A DNA stretch of 64,000 nucleotides from Zonotrichia leucophrys gambelii (taxonomy: Eukaryota; Chordata; Aves; Passeriformes; Passerellidae): positions 12,736,857-12,800,856 of the forward strand of contig NC_088178.1 of assembly GCF_028769735.1 (NCBI RefSeq). The letters are read 5' to 3'. The first letter of the stretch is position 1. Each line of letters begins with the position of its first letter. Below, in pieces: positions 12,788 to 26,900 of the stretch. The translations under genes and the position numbers were made by a program. Below the pieces are notes generated by a model. It saw nothing but the letters and a program-made list of their open reading frames with translations. It was not told the origin of the DNA and did not search any database.

Positions 12788-15700
12788 CAACCTGGGATTC
12801 AAGGCAGAGCCATAACTCAGAATTTCATGGCATTTTAAAGCACAAGTCAGAATTTTAATGGTATTTCAACCTTCCTTATTAGTTGCACAATAAGTGTCTT
12901 TCAGCCAGTGTTCTGCAAATTCCTTCCTGGTGGTCTGCAAAAGACACGGCTTGAAAGCCAGAGCAGTGGAGGTGAATGCTGGGAGTGTGGAAATGGATCT
13001 TGAATTGATGGGAGGAATAAGGGATTCTGAAAAAGCACTGCAATAAGATGGCACGGGATAATAAGGGTAGTAGCGAAAAGTTTAAAAAAGCATGCCATGA
13101 TTAAATTGGATATATAGGATAAATTCAACTTCAGTTACTCAGCTATCCTGCTTGTATTTTTGTTGGTTTTAATTAATGAAAATTTCTCTGGCAGGTATGA
13201 AAGCAAAGTTCAATCTCAGAGTGTTTGAATTAGAACTCCTAGTTGCATCAAGTGAAACAGGCAATGCTACATTTAATGTTTTGCATTTTCTCATTCCATT
13301 TAAATGTGAATGAGTATCTGGAAGGAATATCCAACATTGCAGATACTGTTTAGTGATATATTCTTCTTATATTCTTTTCTTCTGTCTAATGCTTTTCATA
13401 CATGCTTAAAAAGTGTGCGATTGTCTGTCTGATTGTATATTAGTGACTGCAAAGGTTACCTAAATTGAGACCATGGACTAATTTTATTTCAAATGCGGAG
13501 TAGAAGCACATCTGTTTCAAACAGATTTGTGAAATGCCTTTTGTGAGTTCAAATCACATACAGTAATGACCACTTAAGTGAGCTCCTACACACACAACAA
13601 CTCATTTGCAACAGTGCTAACAAATGTATCTATAAAATGTCATTTGCATTTTGGAGTTCTGAAATAGGCTCGTCCTCTCCATTGCCCTGGAAAATTCAGC
13701 CCTCTGTTACTGTGTAGGAGATACTAAAGAAAAGCATGTGTTCTTCCTCATAGAGGATGTGTTAGCTACTGTATAACTGTACTTGATAGATATTTCGTAT
13801 TTTGCTTGGGTCTCCCTGTGAGAGACCCGTAACATTTTTTGAGTTGTTAACTAACACGGTTTTCTAGCCATGAATTGTTATGATTATATAAGATTATGAA
13901 TATAATTGAAGTAATAAAGCCAAAGCAAACAGTCTAGATTATATCTCTGGATTGTATTCATAGGTCAGAAGTGTGTGGTTTTGCTGAATATCACATTGAT
14001 TTCAGAAGAGAATCGTTTGGAAATGATCACACCAGCTGAGGGGCTATACCTTAACTATGAGCCTACATCAAACACCTCACTTTGCCTTTTTCCACAGATT
14101 TCCTTTCCAAAGATAAAGGTGTGTACAGCCTCCAGGTATCTACAGTGGGCAAACTGAAAGTAAACAAATAGAAATGTGTTCATGCAACAAATTTCCACTG
14201 TAAATGATTTTGTTTTAAACTGTGGAAGGATCAAAGAAAAGCTTTGCAGAACAGCTTCTCCATCATGGAGCTGGGGTGGCAGAGGATTGCAGTAGTCCTG
14301 CCTGGCCTCTGCTGAGATGCAATCTGTCCTGCACTTGTCCTGTGAAGCAGGAAAGTGTTATTATATTTAATTTTAAGACAGAAAGCTAAGATATGGACAG
14401 AAACCATGGAACTTGTCTGCACACCTAAGGGAACACTGTGGAAGCTGAGGAGTTGAAGAAAGCTGTGTGGAGGGCACAGCTAATAACCTAAACCATTAGA
14501 CCGTTCTCACAAAATCTGTGTTGCCAAATCTGTTGCCACTGAAATCTGAAATCAAAAATTAGCAGCCAAGAACATCATGCTAATTAATTGCCTCAGGAGG
14601 ACACAATTTCCAAGATCTAATGAAAGATGGAATCCAGCTTCCATATGTCCCATTTGATAGCCCAAGAAAACACGCACACATTTTTCAAAGAAACAGTGAC
14701 AAATGTCCAAGTACTTGTCTCTCAGCTGAATAAAACTAATCACCAGGCCCAGGGATAGAAATGGCTGCTCATCAGCACCTAGCCTGAAAAGCCAGCCCAG
14801 GATGTCACTGACAAACCATTTTCCTTCAGAATGTTGAAGGCAGCTTCAGAAGGTGACAGCTGAGCACCAGAGCACCTCTGTTCTGCCCACAGAACAGCAT
14901 TACTCCTGCCTTGTCATGGTGCTAGTTTATTTTAAAAAATAATAATTAGGAACAAAAAAAGTTAGCGTGTCACATTCTTGACAAAACAGTGGGGAGAAGG
15001 CAGAGGTATCAGTAGTCACAGATATGTGCCAGGGCTGCCTTGCAGTGCTATAAGCTTGTCCTTGCTTGAACTTGACATTCTTGTAGATGGGATGTCTGTT
15101 CCAGAATGGCAGTGGTGCACAGCCCCAGGAACACAGTGGGGGCTGGAGAGCCTCAGCCCTCCCAGAGAGGCAGGCCTGCCCGGCTGTGGAAGCAGAGCCC
15201 CACTGGGAATGTCCTAGCTCTGTGTGCCTCTGAGGCATATGGAATTGTTCAGCCGGCTTAAAGACATAATGTTTCTTTTAAATATTTATTGTTTGAAGGA
15301 TCCTTACATGCATGAGAAGATCTGCACTATGTAAAGACCACATGCTGTTGTGGCTGCACTCACAGTCTGCCACGTTTCAGGTGATGCAGGAGTCACCTCT
15401 GTGCATCCTGCTGCCACTCCTGCTTGGCTGGTGTGAGGTGTTTCACACAATGCCCAGGTTTGGTTGGACAGAGTTGGATGATCAGCTTGTTGTAGCAGAC
15501 CTGACATGAGGCACAAACATCTTTTGCTTGCCACAGCAACAGCCCCAGCCTGAGTGCCATGCTCAGAGGATGGTCGGGAATGTGTTGTTGCCCAGCGAGC
15601 AGCCTGGGAGGCCCAGTGCAAACAGGGGAGGAACACAGTTATAGAGCAGGGCTGTGACAGGCCTATGTGTCCAATCCACATAAACACCATTAGTATTTGC

Positions 15701-18700
15701 TAAGGGGTCAATTCTTGGAAGCATACAACATTTTCACTTTCCTCTTTCACCCTTTACATATGATTCATGTGCAACTTCTAATCTAAAAAGAGTATCTTGA
15801 CACTCTGTTTAGTAAAAATGGGTATGAGGAAAACAGTACAAATTGCACAGCAAATTTTCACTCTAAATGTTGAAGAAAATATATTTTATTCTGTCTATCC
15901 TGAGGAGATTGAAGAAAAAAATAAGAAGGTTCAAGGTAAGTAATTGTAGCACACCATCTATTGTGTATTTCCTCAAGATCACTCCAGTTGTACAGAATAA
16001 TGGCATTTCTGAACTTCAGTAACTTCTACCACACAAAGGCACAGCATTTTGACAGGACTCAATAAATAATTTAAAATCATAAGGGCCATTATGCAGACTG
16101 TGTGATAAAGTTAGGGACAGGGTATTTTTCTGCAACTGGTCTTCAATTTCCCTCTAGATTTTAGGTGACATAAAGCTCAAAAGGAGCTCCTAGTGCTTAC
16201 TCTCTCAGAGATGAGATCAACACTTATGAGGACATGTTTTGATGACACAGCTCAGAAAATTGAAGGGATTATTATTATGGAAGGACCAAGGTGATAAGTA
16301 CTGTGTTATATATGAATAACTGTCAGTCAGACAAGCCAAGAAAGGTCATAATCCATTATATTAATGTCATAAATGTTATCATAAACTAACATCAGGAGGG
16401 TAAACTGGGATTCTTGCACTTTTTTAAGTGCTGCTGTTCTTAAATGACACTGTCCTGGAAAGACATGTTGATACTAATTTTGCTCTCACAATAAAAGACT
16501 GTAAAGATTTTCAGCAAAACAGAAGTAGTATTTTACATTTTTTTGGGGGTTTTTAAACTTTTTTTTTAAAGAAACTGACTGAATTATCACAACAGTATCC
16601 AAGATACTATGAACAGATGGGAGAGGAGAGACCCAATAATTTCTGAATATTTACTGTCCCCCTTTGCTTTATTTGGACTGTAACTTTCACTGTAACTAAA
16701 ACACCCTCTGGGGTCCACTCTAACTGAGGATAAGAGAAACAAGAAGGCAGAGGTGGAAGCTCCTGTCCTGGCTGCTGACTGCCCCAAGTCAGAACTGCAC
16801 CTTGCTGTAATTCACTCCCTTGACATTAGTATTTTTCCCATATCAGATATGAACTGTGATGATACTCAGGAATGTATGACAGTGAAAAAAGACAATTTTA
16901 TGTCTTTTGTGTTGCTGAGCATTTTGATGCCCACAGAGAGCAGGCAGCTCAGTGAATGTTACCAGTGCATGGCTCCTCTGAATTACCCTGGGCTCCCAAA
17001 GGAGGATCCCCAGGGATTTAAATGAGACTTTGTTCTTGCCAGCACCACTGGGTGCTCCATCCATTGCTGACCAGTCATGAGCCAGCAGTAAATTACTGTC
17101 ACCTATTAAAGCTGCCCCAGAACAGGCTCCCAGGTGAGAGTAAGGGAGGTGAACTCTGAGCCCATGCAAAACCAAGGCCTTGTGTCCACATTCACTAACA
17201 TTGCAAATTCTATAAACAAACGGTGTAATGCTGAAATGTGGGTGCATCAGGGGTGAACCAACTGGACCACTCATTTCCAGCTTTGGGGAGAACGCCATGG
17301 TAAACTCCAGAAATGCAAGAGGAATTTAAGGTGAGTTTTCACATCCCACAGAATCCAAAAGAGAAAAGCAGGGTAAGTACTTCTGGAAGGTGCCATGCTG
17401 TATTTAGTGACCACATCAGATCAGAGCTGTAGTTTTATGTCAGAAGTTAGAATGCACGGTGTCCAGCAGCCTCCTGCAGATGTATGGCTGTGGTTGCACT
17501 GACGTGGGCAGGAGGCAGCCACTGGTGAGTCACTGCAGCCCTTCCTGCAGGAGCTGCTGGCTGCAGGAGGCATCCACTGATCGACAGGGCCTTGCAAAAA
17601 TCACCCATCTGGTCTAGCATCTACAATCCACAAATAAGCATGTTTGTACCATGCAGGTAAAATGTTTGGGGTGAAACCAATGTGGGCTAACTTGAATTGT
17701 ATAAATAACTGCAAATCATTACTTCAAATGAGAGCATAATGTCTGGAACCACAGGCAGGAAAATACATTTACAGACTATCAAATTATCTTGGGATAATAG
17801 TGTAATGCTTTTCACTGCTGTACTTTGTGTTCTTATAGATGAGCAAAGAATACTACAGCTGGAAAAGGCTCTGAATTTCAAAGAGAAGAAATTTCAGAAG
17901 TAGAGTGCTTCCACATAAGAGACTGCCATTTCTGTTATTTTAGGGGAACATTAGAAAACCCCCGGCAAACAAAAAAAGTTATTTTTTATCACTTGGAACT
18001 ACACAGAATAGCATCTGATGATAAACAAACCTTTAGAAAATTTGTCTGTTTTATAATATAACCTGCAAAGTGCTTCCTTGTTCATATGAGGTTACTTATC
18101 CCTGTGATTGCAACAAAATGCTTTTGATCAAATGTGTTTTCAGAACTGGCACAACCCAATCAAGCAGCTAAGCTGCTATATCAGTTTGCATGCACAAGTG
18201 CTGTTTGAGTATAGAATTTTTGGAGCACGTTTTTAGAGAAAACAGAGTGCCCTTTGAAATCTTGGAACTAAAGCTGTATAAATGCCCTAATGCTGTTTAT
18301 GATGTCTGTGGAAATACATGACACTCAAAGTGCTTTTAGGATGCTCCAAAGTATATCAAAGAGCATTAACTTCAGCACAGCTGGGAATGTCCCCAGCTTC
18401 ACTTATGAATGCATGTTTCTTATAGCCTGTATATTAACTATAGCTACATACAAGGCCACACTTAATATAGCCTTGCTCATTGAGAATAATCCACAGAGTA
18501 AGCCTATTAGGTAAGGTTTAGCATCTACATTTTTCTGCTCACATCTGCTTGCCTGACATATATAATCTGCCTGGATGTCACAGTTTACATCCTATTTTCA
18601 TTGGACGATAATGGAACTTGATCAGTGTCTTCATCTCCTTCTCTGCCGCTCCAAGAAATATTTCTGCTTGTCAGCTCCCCCTTAGCAGGACTCTCTGGTG

Positions 18701-20315
18701 TGACCCTTAGCCAGGTCCTTTATTAAAGGGTAGTGCATGCAAGGCTTGCAGGCACCTGTGCCATTTATCATTGTGCAAAATGCGTGCAGAAAGTGCTACT
18801 TACATGACAGTAAGGAAATAAAAAAGTGATATAGCAATTTCCTAACCTGAATTTTCTCGACTTCCTTTTCTCTCACAAAGGTCTGGCATATCACCATTTT
18901 AGTAGCAATAAGTCAGTGTTTGCTTTCTGAAGACTTATGTTTCTGCTGAAGTCTTATGAAACTGAACTGTAGGCACCTCAGTAATTTTAGAACAGCTTAG
19001 TCTGAGAGGTAAATTAAAATTAGGGAAAATTAGACCATTTTTAATGAGATGGTTATTACACTGAATAATGATGATTATTGCTTCTGCTTAATAAAACTGT
19101 CAGCCAGTGCAAAATATATATTAAGGGAAATTACATTACATTATATTTCTATCAAGTTGGAAATTTGGTGTGTTGCTTTCCCAAAAACCATGGAAATAAT
19201 GAAATATTAGACAGGGCTTCCTTTTCCAAATAGGATCAAACATGGAGTTTTCAGAAGCAGCCCTTTAAAGCCCTGATATAAAGCCTATTAAATCTAATGT
19301 TTTGAAGATTTCTGCTGACTTCTGTGCCATGTAGATCAGGACTTGACTGAAGTGAGCAGTGTTCCCCCTGTTCTCTCTACTAAATACCCAGACAACAGCA
19401 CATGGTGAGTGCACACTGAACTCAGTGCTTGCTGGCACATTTCCTTTTCTCTTCTGATTAACCTGGCAAATTAGGAGATGGACTGCATAGGGTGAGACAC
19501 ACTGATATTCCCCAGGTGAAAACAAAGAGGAATATTACCTATTATCTGTTATAATAGATGTAAAAATTAAATCCTGCTGTGGAAGCTCCAGACACTTAGA
19601 GGTGAGGCACTTCCCCAGAAGCCTGTCCAGAGACATAAATGACCAGGAAATTTGAGTGCTCATCATTTTTTGTTTAAAAGTAGGCCCAGTATGAAAGCAA
19701 GAGCTGCTGTCCTGAGGAATGGGAGCTGGGGTGGCTCTCTCCTCTGTGCTGGGAGTCCACATTGACAGTAAACTGCCAAATGGACAAAGAAGGGAGGTGG
19801 GAAGTGAAGCGTGCATTCCTACTACCAGCCCTTCTCTGTGTAGGGTTCAATCTAAAAGGATAAGTTTTTGTGGAATAATTTTATATAAACTAAGCCACAC
19901 TTTTCTTACAGAAAGGTGTTTATTGCAGCTGCAGTAGCAGTAAATTTTACAGATTCTGAGAGAGATCAAATAAGCAGCAAAAACTGCATGACTCAATACA
20001 TGCCTATGCCAACTGAACCAGTGAACCAGGGCACAGAGGTGAGCAAGTCTTTCTGTGGTGTGTGTTAAAAACTGGATAAACAGAGAGTTACCATATAATT
20101 TTATTTTTTGAGAGCACTATTCCTCATACAAAGAGCAATGTATTATCTTAAATGAGGATGATAACATGATTAGTAAGTCACAGCACATGTGTTTCTTAGG
20201 TTTTCATCATACTTTGAAACGTTTACAAATCAACAAGATTTCTTATTTTATGAAGCCCATTTTGTAGAGTTCCATAAAACAGGTTCAACAGTCACAATTT
20301 CATTACCATTATATT

Positions 20316-20329
20316 GTTGCCATGGTAAT
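20316..20329. promoter_or_regulatory. Near-consensus RFX X-box upstream of DPYD
   Basis: gttgccatggtaat differs from the X-box form GTTGCCATGGTAAC only at its last base. It lies 18.4 kb upstream of the DPYD start in otherwise featureless DNA. A chance match is possible. Confidence 0.35.
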
Positions 20330-20800
20330 GTGGCACCAATTCAATGGATGGGCTTTTCATCCTGGGCTTATAGAATTGCTCTTCCTGTCAAAAATACATC
20401 TATATGGAAGCAGCAAACAGACCTTACCACTGGAGTACGAGCACAAAATGTCACATGCTAATTTGGCTGGGAATGTATCATGTTACTGGCAGCAGACCCA
20501 GAAATCATCAGAAACACGGTAGAAGTTACTCAGCACCATACACAATAGCAAAGCCACACTTCAAAATTAAGAAAGTTACACACATTCATTGGTGCAGTAT
20601 CTGAATGTACTATTGCAAAAGCCCTTGGTTCTACTGTGTTCGTTCTCTGAAATCCTGTTAGGAGGGCACAGTGCAACTGGGAATATTGGAGGAAACAAAA
20701 GCAGGAACACACTAAAGAATAAGATGTGAGCTAAAGGTGTGTTGGTCCTTCTCCCATTTAGGTGTTCTGCAGCATGTTCTGGGCTAATTGCTGCCAAATG

Positions 20801-20902
20801 CAACACCTTGTTTCTCTGGTCTATAAAATTGGGATAATGCCCCCTCTGCCCCTGTGCAGAGTACCTGGTGTATACCAGATCGTGAGTGATGGCTGGTATT
20901 GC
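20801..20902 (+). mobile_element. MIR-type SINE fragment, plus strand 3' half
   Basis: Reads ttgtttctctggtctataaa, then attgggataat, and after a diverged gap agtacctggtgtatacca and gatggctggtatt. This follows the MIR 3' half (cagtttcctcatctgtaaaa, tggggataat, agtgcctggcacatagta, aatgttggttatt) in order. Strongly diverged, so judged by pattern only. Confidence 0.6.
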
Positions 20903-23900
20903 TAAACACTGTCGTTAAGTAAAGTAGAAATGCATTTAACAGCTCCAGGAAAATGCACTGCACAGATCTACAATTTGAGAAATGTCACTGAGAGGACCTG
21001 GACTCACCCAGGGAAATGCAGAGGAGATGACAGACTGAGCAGGTAACAGTACATATGAACTTATGGAAGAAGGATACTCACATAATTAAAAAATCATGAC
21101 AGTTCGTAGGTTTTTAAAAATAAATATTGCAGGCTGCAGGAGAAGTATCGACAGCAATCTGAGCAAGGAATACAATATAAGAAATAATACAATGTAAGGC
21201 AACAGCAGGGTGGCTTGTTTATAATATGTTAAAACACTTTCTTGTGTATTTGCACTGGTATTTCTTATTTACACAGGAAAAGTCTTTTACCATCCTGACA
21301 CATGATGTTCAGTCTATCATTCCTTAGCTTAATCATGTTGTGTCCTTTGTAGCAGCAAGGGTAAACTACAGACAGGAGAGTATTCAGTATAATGAAAGAT
21401 GTGTTCCACTTTACATGATAAGTTTTTTCTGATTTACAAAAGCAGTATCTTCTTCAGCTGAGTGAGGAAAGAGAGACCTTAACTTGCAGATAAAAAAACT
21501 CAGAGAATAGGCTTCTCCTCCATTAGAATCCTATTGTTCACACACAAAAAGATAACTCTTGTTACCACTATTATCTATTTATTTACTTTTACCATGATAT
21601 AGCCACAGGACCCCACTGAGACTGGGACCTACTTGCCTAAGCACAGCAAAACCCCAGAGGGCTGCAGTCTCTCCTTCAGACAGTTTATAAGCCACAGGAG
21701 AGGAAAGAAAGAGAGAGGGAGGGACAGCTTAAGTGACTGTCTAGGTCAGAGGAGAAGTCAGTGTCAGAGGCAGCACGGATCTCCAGTCCCTGAACCCTCC
21801 ATTGGGAGGCGTGTCCTGGTGGGTGAAGGACGAATTTGGAGATATCCTCCACCAGATTCTGAGGATTCACATCTAACTCATACACAGAGCCATGCTTTAC
21901 CCCCTAATTTCAGTGGCTGCATCTGTGCTGCTGAGCAGGGGTGGCCTGAGGCAAAGCTTGCAGTCAGCTGTGAAGCCCACCCCTATTACCTATTGAACAC
22001 CTTCAGGCTGGCTCCAGGGCAACCCTGTTAATCCTCTCAGGGACAAAGACTCAGGAATACCCTGTGTTTTTTGAGCATGTTCAAGGGCACCAGGGTCAGG
22101 GTATCTGCCACAGAAATATTAATGGGTTTCAACACCACAACTGAAGCAATAGGGATCAGGCTTTCTTTTTTTGGAGAAGGGACTTCCCAATCCAAGCTTG
22201 AACAGATGGAGGGAGGGGGAAAAAGACAGGAGATTTTGGTCACAAGAACAAGAAGTCAGTTTACATCAGAATTTGAAAGCTTTGATCAGATATGATGTCT
22301 TAGATTAGGAAAGCATTAGCTTGGAATTTTTCTTGCTTTCTCCTCTCTGTCTCTCTCTCAAATCCATATAAAGCAAAGCAAACCCCTTAGACTCTCGGTG
22401 AAGAGACATTCATCTTCTGCTTGGTAAATACCTCCCTGTGCTGTGTGATGCCTGCTGACTTTACTGCTGTTGCAGCCTTTAAAAATGCTTCCAGGGAATC
22501 TCATTCCATTTTAACTCATTTTTTTTTTTTTATTAAGGAATCCAAAGAGAGTTTATAATAATCCCAGTTTAACTTTTTAATAAAAACTGCAAATAATAAG
22601 CTAGCATAGATTTGATCTCATATATATATCTGATAAAAATTCGGATCTGTAGTAAAATTTGTTAGCCAGGAGTCTGTTGTCATCATATTAATGAATATAA
22701 AAGCTGGCAGCTTCAAAATGGCAATATTACAGTAAGCCTACTTTTTTTATAATGGTTTTGCATTGTGCATTCAGTATTGATGAAGATTAAGATTTAGCAT
22801 GCAGAAGTAATATCCATTATGATGGGATTGTCCACAGTGAATTGAGTAGGACATTTGCTTAATTAAAAGTATTTATCTTAGATGATTTAAGACATATGTC
22901 CTACTGCTGAACTGATGATGTAAATTGGTTTCTTATAATCAGTTCACCACCGATGACTCCTTATACTAAATAGAAGAAGAAAAAGGTAAGAGAAGAGTCC
23001 GAGGAAAATTATAGATGCCACTGCCAGAGAATTTAAAAGAACTTTAGAAATAATGTTTAACTAGCCCTATGCCATGAGCAGGAAATATACATAATCACAC
23101 CCCTAATGAAGAGATCTCATAGAGCCCTAAAAGGCTGAACTTCGAGCAGAAAGTTTGGAGATGAAGACATGAACACATACCCAGATACCCAGATTCCCAC
23201 TCCCACCCACTGCAGCTGTGCCTCAGAGGAGTTGGGAGGGCAGAGCCTGGGGATGGGAGGTGGCACAGAGCCCGTGGTGGCTCTGTGACACGGTGTGGGT
23301 GTCCTGCAGGGGCTGGCAGGGCGTTCCCAGGCTTTGGGCACGGCTGGGAGCTGAACTGCAGGGGCTGGCAAACTGGGGCAGAAGGGAGGGCAAGGCAGAA
23401 TGCCAGGGAGGGCAGGGACCAGTGGGATCTGCTCCTCAGGGTGGTTTTAAGTGTGTTTATAAAGACATACGGAGTGGTTTAATCTCTTATACAAATATGC
23501 TTTTAAGGGAGAACCCCAATGGGTGGAATGTTTCAACCTCTCTCAATTTTACAGCCCTACAGCCCAAGTTTCCTGGACTAGCCCACCTTCCTTCCTGCCT
23601 CGCCAAATGACTCATGGGAAGCTGTTGATCTTCAGTCTCTGGAGACAATCTAACATCAGCAACTTTCTGGGGGGCAGCTACAAGGTAGGGCCACATCCAA
23701 CTCCTTCGAGCCCTCCCACCAGCTCAGGTGTGCTACTGACAGGAAAAGCTCGTGACTCCCGCTCCAGAGAGCTACTTGTCTGCTTCCTGGAAACCCTGCA
23801 ATGCTGCCCCTGAGACAACTGGGCCTTCCATCAGCCAGATACACCAATCACTCACTAAATAGTTTTGGCTGAGGTTGTTGGACAAAATCTTCATAGATAG

Positions 23901-26900
23901 AGCCAAGAGGACAGGCAAGAAATATTTATCTTCTCTGTGCCACATGTTGTTTTTTCATAATTTCTTCTTTTCTCCTTTTTACACTCCAGGCATTTTTTTC
24001 TTTCTACATAGGCTAATAGGAAGAAATACTGTGGCTTACTCCAGTAATTTAATTTATTTGTTTTAATTCTAATTATGAGCATTCAATTGCAACTGCCATT
24101 TGTTGATATATGTTACACTTCTGAAACACTAGAAAAAATATCTGATCTATTCTCTGTTAATGCCTAGGTGACATTTTAGGAACAGGAACCACCTGGGAAG
24201 GGCATGTGCAGGATGGGAGCTGTCAGTGGAGTGCATGGCCATGAATCTGGTTTTGATCTGTCCCTGTGATTTTCCAGGTGAGCCTCGGACTCTGCCCTCG
24301 GTCTGTGCTCCCAGATGGCAGCCCCGCGATGGCAGATGGAGGGACATCCTGGCACTGCACGGGGCCTTTGCTGCTCCCAGAGCTGCCACACGCCATGGGA
24401 CCCCAGCTGCTGGCTGCCTGACCCAGCTGGACTGCTGCTGGAGATGTGCTGGGGCTGGCTCAGCCCTGCTTGCTGCTGCCTGTCTTCCTCATTCTTCTGA
24501 GTATGCCCCAGCCCGCTCCTGCCCTGTTGTGCCGCTGCCTCCAGGCTGTGTTGAGTTTTCAATTATCACAATATACTGTGCAGATGCTATGCAAAACAGC
24601 CAGTGAGGCTGAGCACACTGAACTCAGGAGAAACACAGTTAAATGAAAGTACTGCTATGATACCAGGAGGCTGATTGGAACCACAAGATACCAGTGTTGT
24701 ATCCTGTGGCTTTTATGTTGGTAGATGTAGATTTCAGCCATTAGAGTCTAGCTACCCAACAGATAGCAACTAGAGGAAATGGATCTGGGTATCTTCACTT
24801 GTGAGTAACTGATCCACATTTGCCAATAAATGCAGAACCTGGTAAACTGCAGAAGAAAGAAAACATTTGAGATACCTACAAAAACATCCAGGCATGTACT
24901 GTGGGGTAGCATCTAACTGTGTGCAACTTAAACTCCCTGAACACAAAATACACTTAAAGTGGTACATCAAGAGAGCTCTGACTTCAGAGAAACAATGTGT
25001 GGTTACTTGTCAACTCCAAATTCAGGCAAGCAAATAACCAGCAAGGGTAGATCTCAACTTCTCTATTTGTACATGCAGTAACAAGCTCCCAGATGATAAT
25101 GATATTGTGATATCTATGTGGGGGTAAAAGACTATGACAAAAGAGAAAGAAATAAGCAATAAATACAATAATGTCAAAATTTCCTGTTATTAACTTCTAG
25201 AAAAGCCCAACAGCTGGAATTTTAAAATGTTTTACATAGACAAATGTAAAGAGAACAACACATCGAGTGTGTTTTTTTCCAAAGGAAAATGAAATAGGCA
25301 TACAGAGAAAATTATTATATTTAGTACTCTCAGGGCAAATTCTAGTTAAGGACTATGAAATAATTTGAAAATATTAATGATTTAGACTCACAGCTAGCTT
25401 TTAGGAAGATAATAATGATAATTATTGCTGTAAATAAATAGTATTATTATCATTTTTATTCAGAAGAATGGAGTATTGATGCATAGAAAATTCTGTATTT
25501 GTCCAAAATACAGAATATATTTGTTTGTGTTTTACTACTATAACCATCCTTCTCAAGAACTATTGTATATATTAGGATTATCCTTTTCCAAATACTCTTT
25601 GATATACTGTTCAGTTTATCAGTTCTAAACCCCAACCAACCAAGCTTCCTTGTGAAACAGTGCCAGTCAACATCTCCATTTGCATGTGAATTCTCTAGCA
25701 GCAAGTCCTGGTTAAAAAAAAAAAAAAAAAAAAAAAAAGGAATCATGAAAATCAGTACAAAAAAATCTGTCAAGGCCCCATCTGTGACTGGGTATCAGAA
25801 TATCACCAAGAAGCTCTGAGGAACAAAGTTCATTCCAAGTCTAACACATAGAGGATTTTGGTCGATGAAATTAATTCAGGCAGGGAGAAATGAGAGTGCA
25901 TACCATGAAAAACTCTGTTCCTCCACTGAGGATCAAAGAAAAGAAGCATCACTGTGTGTGGTCTTGGGTTTGGTGCACAAAGCCATGCTTAAACACAACA
26001 ATAATCAGTGTGCTCATGTCTTGTTTTGATAGCCAGCTGCTCCTCTGAGGAGAGCCAGGGAATGAGGAACCTCAGGTCCTGGCAAGATGAGGACTCCGAT
26101 TGCATGTGACGGCTGCAAAAAGCAAGATTTACAGCCAGCAACCTGAAGCAGTATGGAAACAAAATTATAGTCTCCACCCTGGCCTTGAAAATCCCTCTAC
26201 AAACATGTTTATTTCCTTTGAATGGGAATATGTAAAGGCTGGGGACACTTATTTGTAGGCTATTTTTATATCTCCTCTTCAGGATCTGAATCTTGCATAT
26301 TAATGAACTACAGGAAATAGGAAAACCAAACATTAACACCATTCTAATGCAGCATACTATTTTTCTTTCCCTTTTTTTAAACTGTTAGAGTATGCAAATG
26401 TTCAGTTAACTGGTCCTCATGTTTTCTCTTTATTGAATTGCTTTCACTATGGCAAATAAATATTCATAAAGAAATGTGGACAATAAATCATTTCAAATAG
26501 TTCAAAGCCATTTTCTTTCTAGACTGCATATATTTTCAGCTGTAACTCGCCTTTAATATTTCATTCAAAAGACAGACTTGTAGAAGGACAATAGAGATAA
26601 TGTGTCAAGTAGTAATTAAAACAGGGAGTAATGATTAAAACCATTTTGATCTACATTTTGCTCTGCCAGATTCATAATCTCCTGTGTTTGTTAGGATGAC
26701 ATTCTACTTGCTTTATACAGAAACTCAAAATAAACTTCTGTTTGAAGACACTGCTGAAAACAAAAGATTTCAACCCCAAGCTTGTGGGTTTAGGTGTATC
26801 TTCTGTGCCACCCTAGCAAGATAAACTCAAGCAGGCGCTGACTTTCCTGCTAATATTGAGACTTCTCCAGGAAGCAGATCCAGATGCAGAGCAGAAGACA

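Larger units (their letters stand above)
8181..20800. other. Intergenic, no gene recognised
   Basis: Mostly AT-rich sequence. Slightly GC-richer islands near 10740-11150, 15100-15230 and 15360-15620 have chance ORFs only. It holds one MIR fragment and minor inverted repeats and no CpG island. No transcript structure is visible. Confidence 0.6.

Noticed and set aside
13808..13829. gggtctc/gagaccc inverted repeat
   Set aside because: Seven-base arms are too short to stand out from background.
25714..25738. A25 run as tail of a processed pseudogene
   Set aside because: No polyadenylation signal, flanking direct repeat or coding similarity upstream.
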